A DNA stretch of 64,000 nt, taken from JANMCE01 sp963791625. GTDB taxonomy: Bacteria; Actinomycetota; Acidimicrobiia; Acidimicrobiales; Ilumatobacteraceae. The stretch is taken from NCBI GenBank assembly GCA_963791625.1, contig CAWBTA010000015.1, positions 620,001-684,000 of the forward strand, in the 5' to 3' direction. This document shows positions 63,046-64,000 of this stretch, one piece after another. The translations under genes and the position numbers were made by a program. Every line of letters begins with the position of its first letter. Within the stretch, counting starts at the first letter, position 1. The notes beneath the pieces are model-generated. The model was not told the DNA's origin and made no database searches. It saw only the letters and a list, made by a program, of their open reading frames with translations.

Positions 63046-64000
63046 GCGACGAAGCGTCGTCCCAGCGGGCGTGGTGGAAACGGTCGCAAACCGCGGTTGC
63101 TCCCCCGGCCGCCGACGTGCCCGATATCGCCACGCGTGCCGCCTATCTCCGCCGTCTCGATCTCACCATCAAGAAGCGACTCGACGGACTTCTGGCCGGT
63201 GAGTTTCTCGGAATCCTTCCGGGTCCGGGCACCGAGCGTTCGGGTGGTCGCATCTACGGTCCGGGTGACGATGCCCGTCGCATCGACTGGAGCCTCACGG
63301 CCCGTTCACTCGCACCGCACATTCGCACGACCGATGCCGACCGAGAGCTCGAAACGTGGCTCGTCGTTGACCGTTCCGCCAGCCTCGATTTCGGTACCAC
63401 TGTTCGCGAAAAGCGTGAACTCGCGCTGTGTGCCGTGGCGGCGTTCGGCTCGTTGGCGCAGCGCGGTGCGAACCGCATCGGCATGATGGTGAGTGGCGGT
63501 TCCGAACTGGTGCGGTTCGATCCGAAAGGCGGACGAACATCACTGTTCGGCATGTTGTCTCGTCTTGATCGCATGCCACGCTCAACGCCATCACCCGGCG
63601 CGACAGCGTCGCTTACCGATGCGTTGAATCAACTGCAGCGGATCCAGATTCGGCGCGGCCAGATCATCGTGATCTCCGACTTCCTGGAAAGCGACGACTG
63701 GTCACGAGCCATTCGACGCCTTGCGCTGCATCACCAGGTCGTCGCCGTGCAGGTGATCGACCCGCGCGAGTTCGCACTGCCGGCGATGGGCATCCTCGGT
63801 CTCATCGACCCGGAAACGGGCCACACCATGCACGTGCAAACCAACTCACCCGGCCTTCGCGAACGGTTCGCGCAAGCAGCGCAGGACCGACACAACGCCA
63901 TCGCCCACCAGCTCCAACATGCGGGCGCGGCGCACATCGTTCTTTCTACCGAGGACGACTGGCTGCGCGAGATCGTGCGGTTCGTGTCCATCCGACGTAG
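63042..64000 (+). CDS. DUF58 family protein, 3' end outside window
   Basis: About 319 residues are visible from ATG 63042 and the frame is still open at the last base. It contains the DUF58 core RIYGPGDDARRIDWSLTARSLAPHIRTTDADRELETWLVVDRSASLDFG, a von Willebrand A-like segment with an acidic DRSAS motif in place of DxSxS. VISDFLESDDWSRAIRRLALHHQVVAVQVIDPREFALP and HAGAAHIVLSTEDDWLREIVRF follow. DUF58 proteins work with MoxR ATPases in envelope or stress functions; the pair is coupled here. The real C-terminus and any following VWA genes lie beyond base 64000. Confidence 0.9.
   Translation, partial: MSDEASSQRAWWKRSQTAVAPPAADVPDIATRAAYLRRLDLTIKKRLDGLLAGEFLGILPGPGTERSGGRIYGPGDDARRIDWSLTARSLAPHIRTTDADRELETWLVVDRSASLDFGTTVREKRELALCAVAAFGSLAQRGANRIGMMVSGGSELVRFDPKGGRTSLFGMLSRLDRMPRSTPSPGATASLTDALNQLQRIQIRRGQIIVISDFLESDDWSRAIRRLALHHQVVAVQVIDPREFALPAMGILGLIDPETGHTMHVQTNSPGLRERFAQAAQDRHNAIAHQLQHAGAAHIVLSTEDDWLREIVRFVSIRR

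Overview
The window is GC-rich, densely packed DNA with many 4-base ATGA/GTGA start-stop overlaps, GTG starts and Tad-type pilus genes. A lysine-tailed topoisomerase I, anti-sigma zinc fingers, a Nur-like regulator and a secreted protein with repeated 'RLLDTR' units also point to a high-GC actinobacterium. The gene repertoire fits class Acidimicrobiia best (Ilumatobacter-like), but that placement is an inference without a marker-gene tree.

Layout. 1-4.8 kb: glycogen/oligosaccharide enzymes (debranching enzyme cut by the window edge, GH63-type glucosidase) and a glucose dehydrogenase. 4.9-8.3 kb: a Tad/Flp pilus operon (CpaE-like, TadA, TadB, TadC, pilin-like, TadE). 8.3-16.7 kb: SDR, STAS protein, a broken NhaA, a secreted peptidase-like hydrolase, an acyl-CoA dehydrogenase, an unusual Tat-exported intradiol dioxygenase and a DUF2127 protein. 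16.7-22.2 kb: information processing (RsgA, TopA, and a thymidylate kinase fused to the DNA polymerase III delta' subunit). 22.3-28.3 kb: LuxR regulator, CopC/CopD-like membrane protein, tRNA-Thr(CGT), MFS transporter, gluconokinase. 28.3-36.9 kb: a catabolic block (benzoate-CoA-ligase-like enzyme, acyl-CoA-dehydrogenase-fold oxygenase, hydrolase, nucleoside hydrolase, cytochrome P450 with aldehyde dehydrogenase). 36.9-42.1 kb: large secreted phosphoesterase, a Rieske/questin-oxidase-like protein divergent from SoxR, a DUF4332 protein. 42.2-49.2 kb: ECF sigma factor with zinc-finger anti-sigma factor, a PepSY/cupredoxin metal-envelope pair, and a Fur-family (Nur-like) regulator divergent from an ECF nickel/cobalt transporter cbiMQO with a good Nur box in its leader. 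49.3-52.6 kb: HipB with a damaged HipA, a second ECF sigma/anti-sigma pair, a Uma2 protein. 52.7-56 kb: two adjacent insertion sequences (IS110 and IS1380 families), both with frameshifted transposases. 56-64 kb: GNAT, a gene-poor degenerate stretch, a SNF2 helicase with a small partner, an LCP cell-wall ligase, and MoxR/DUF58 running off the end.

The window has many gene disruptions. There are single-base frameshifts in tadA, the MFS gene, the P450, cbiM, an ECF sigma factor and both transposases, plus internal deletions in nhaA and hipA. Either the consensus carries indel errors (several sit in short homopolymers or after the same nine bases) or this strain is losing genes. The most interesting leads are the Tmk-HolB fusion, the GT2-like/Tat/intradiol dioxygenase architecture, the Nur box, two strong palindromes (over the SoxR start codon, and 3' of gntK), and the non-coding side of the IS110 element where a bridge RNA would be expected. 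No single locus here can be called a new system from sequence alone.
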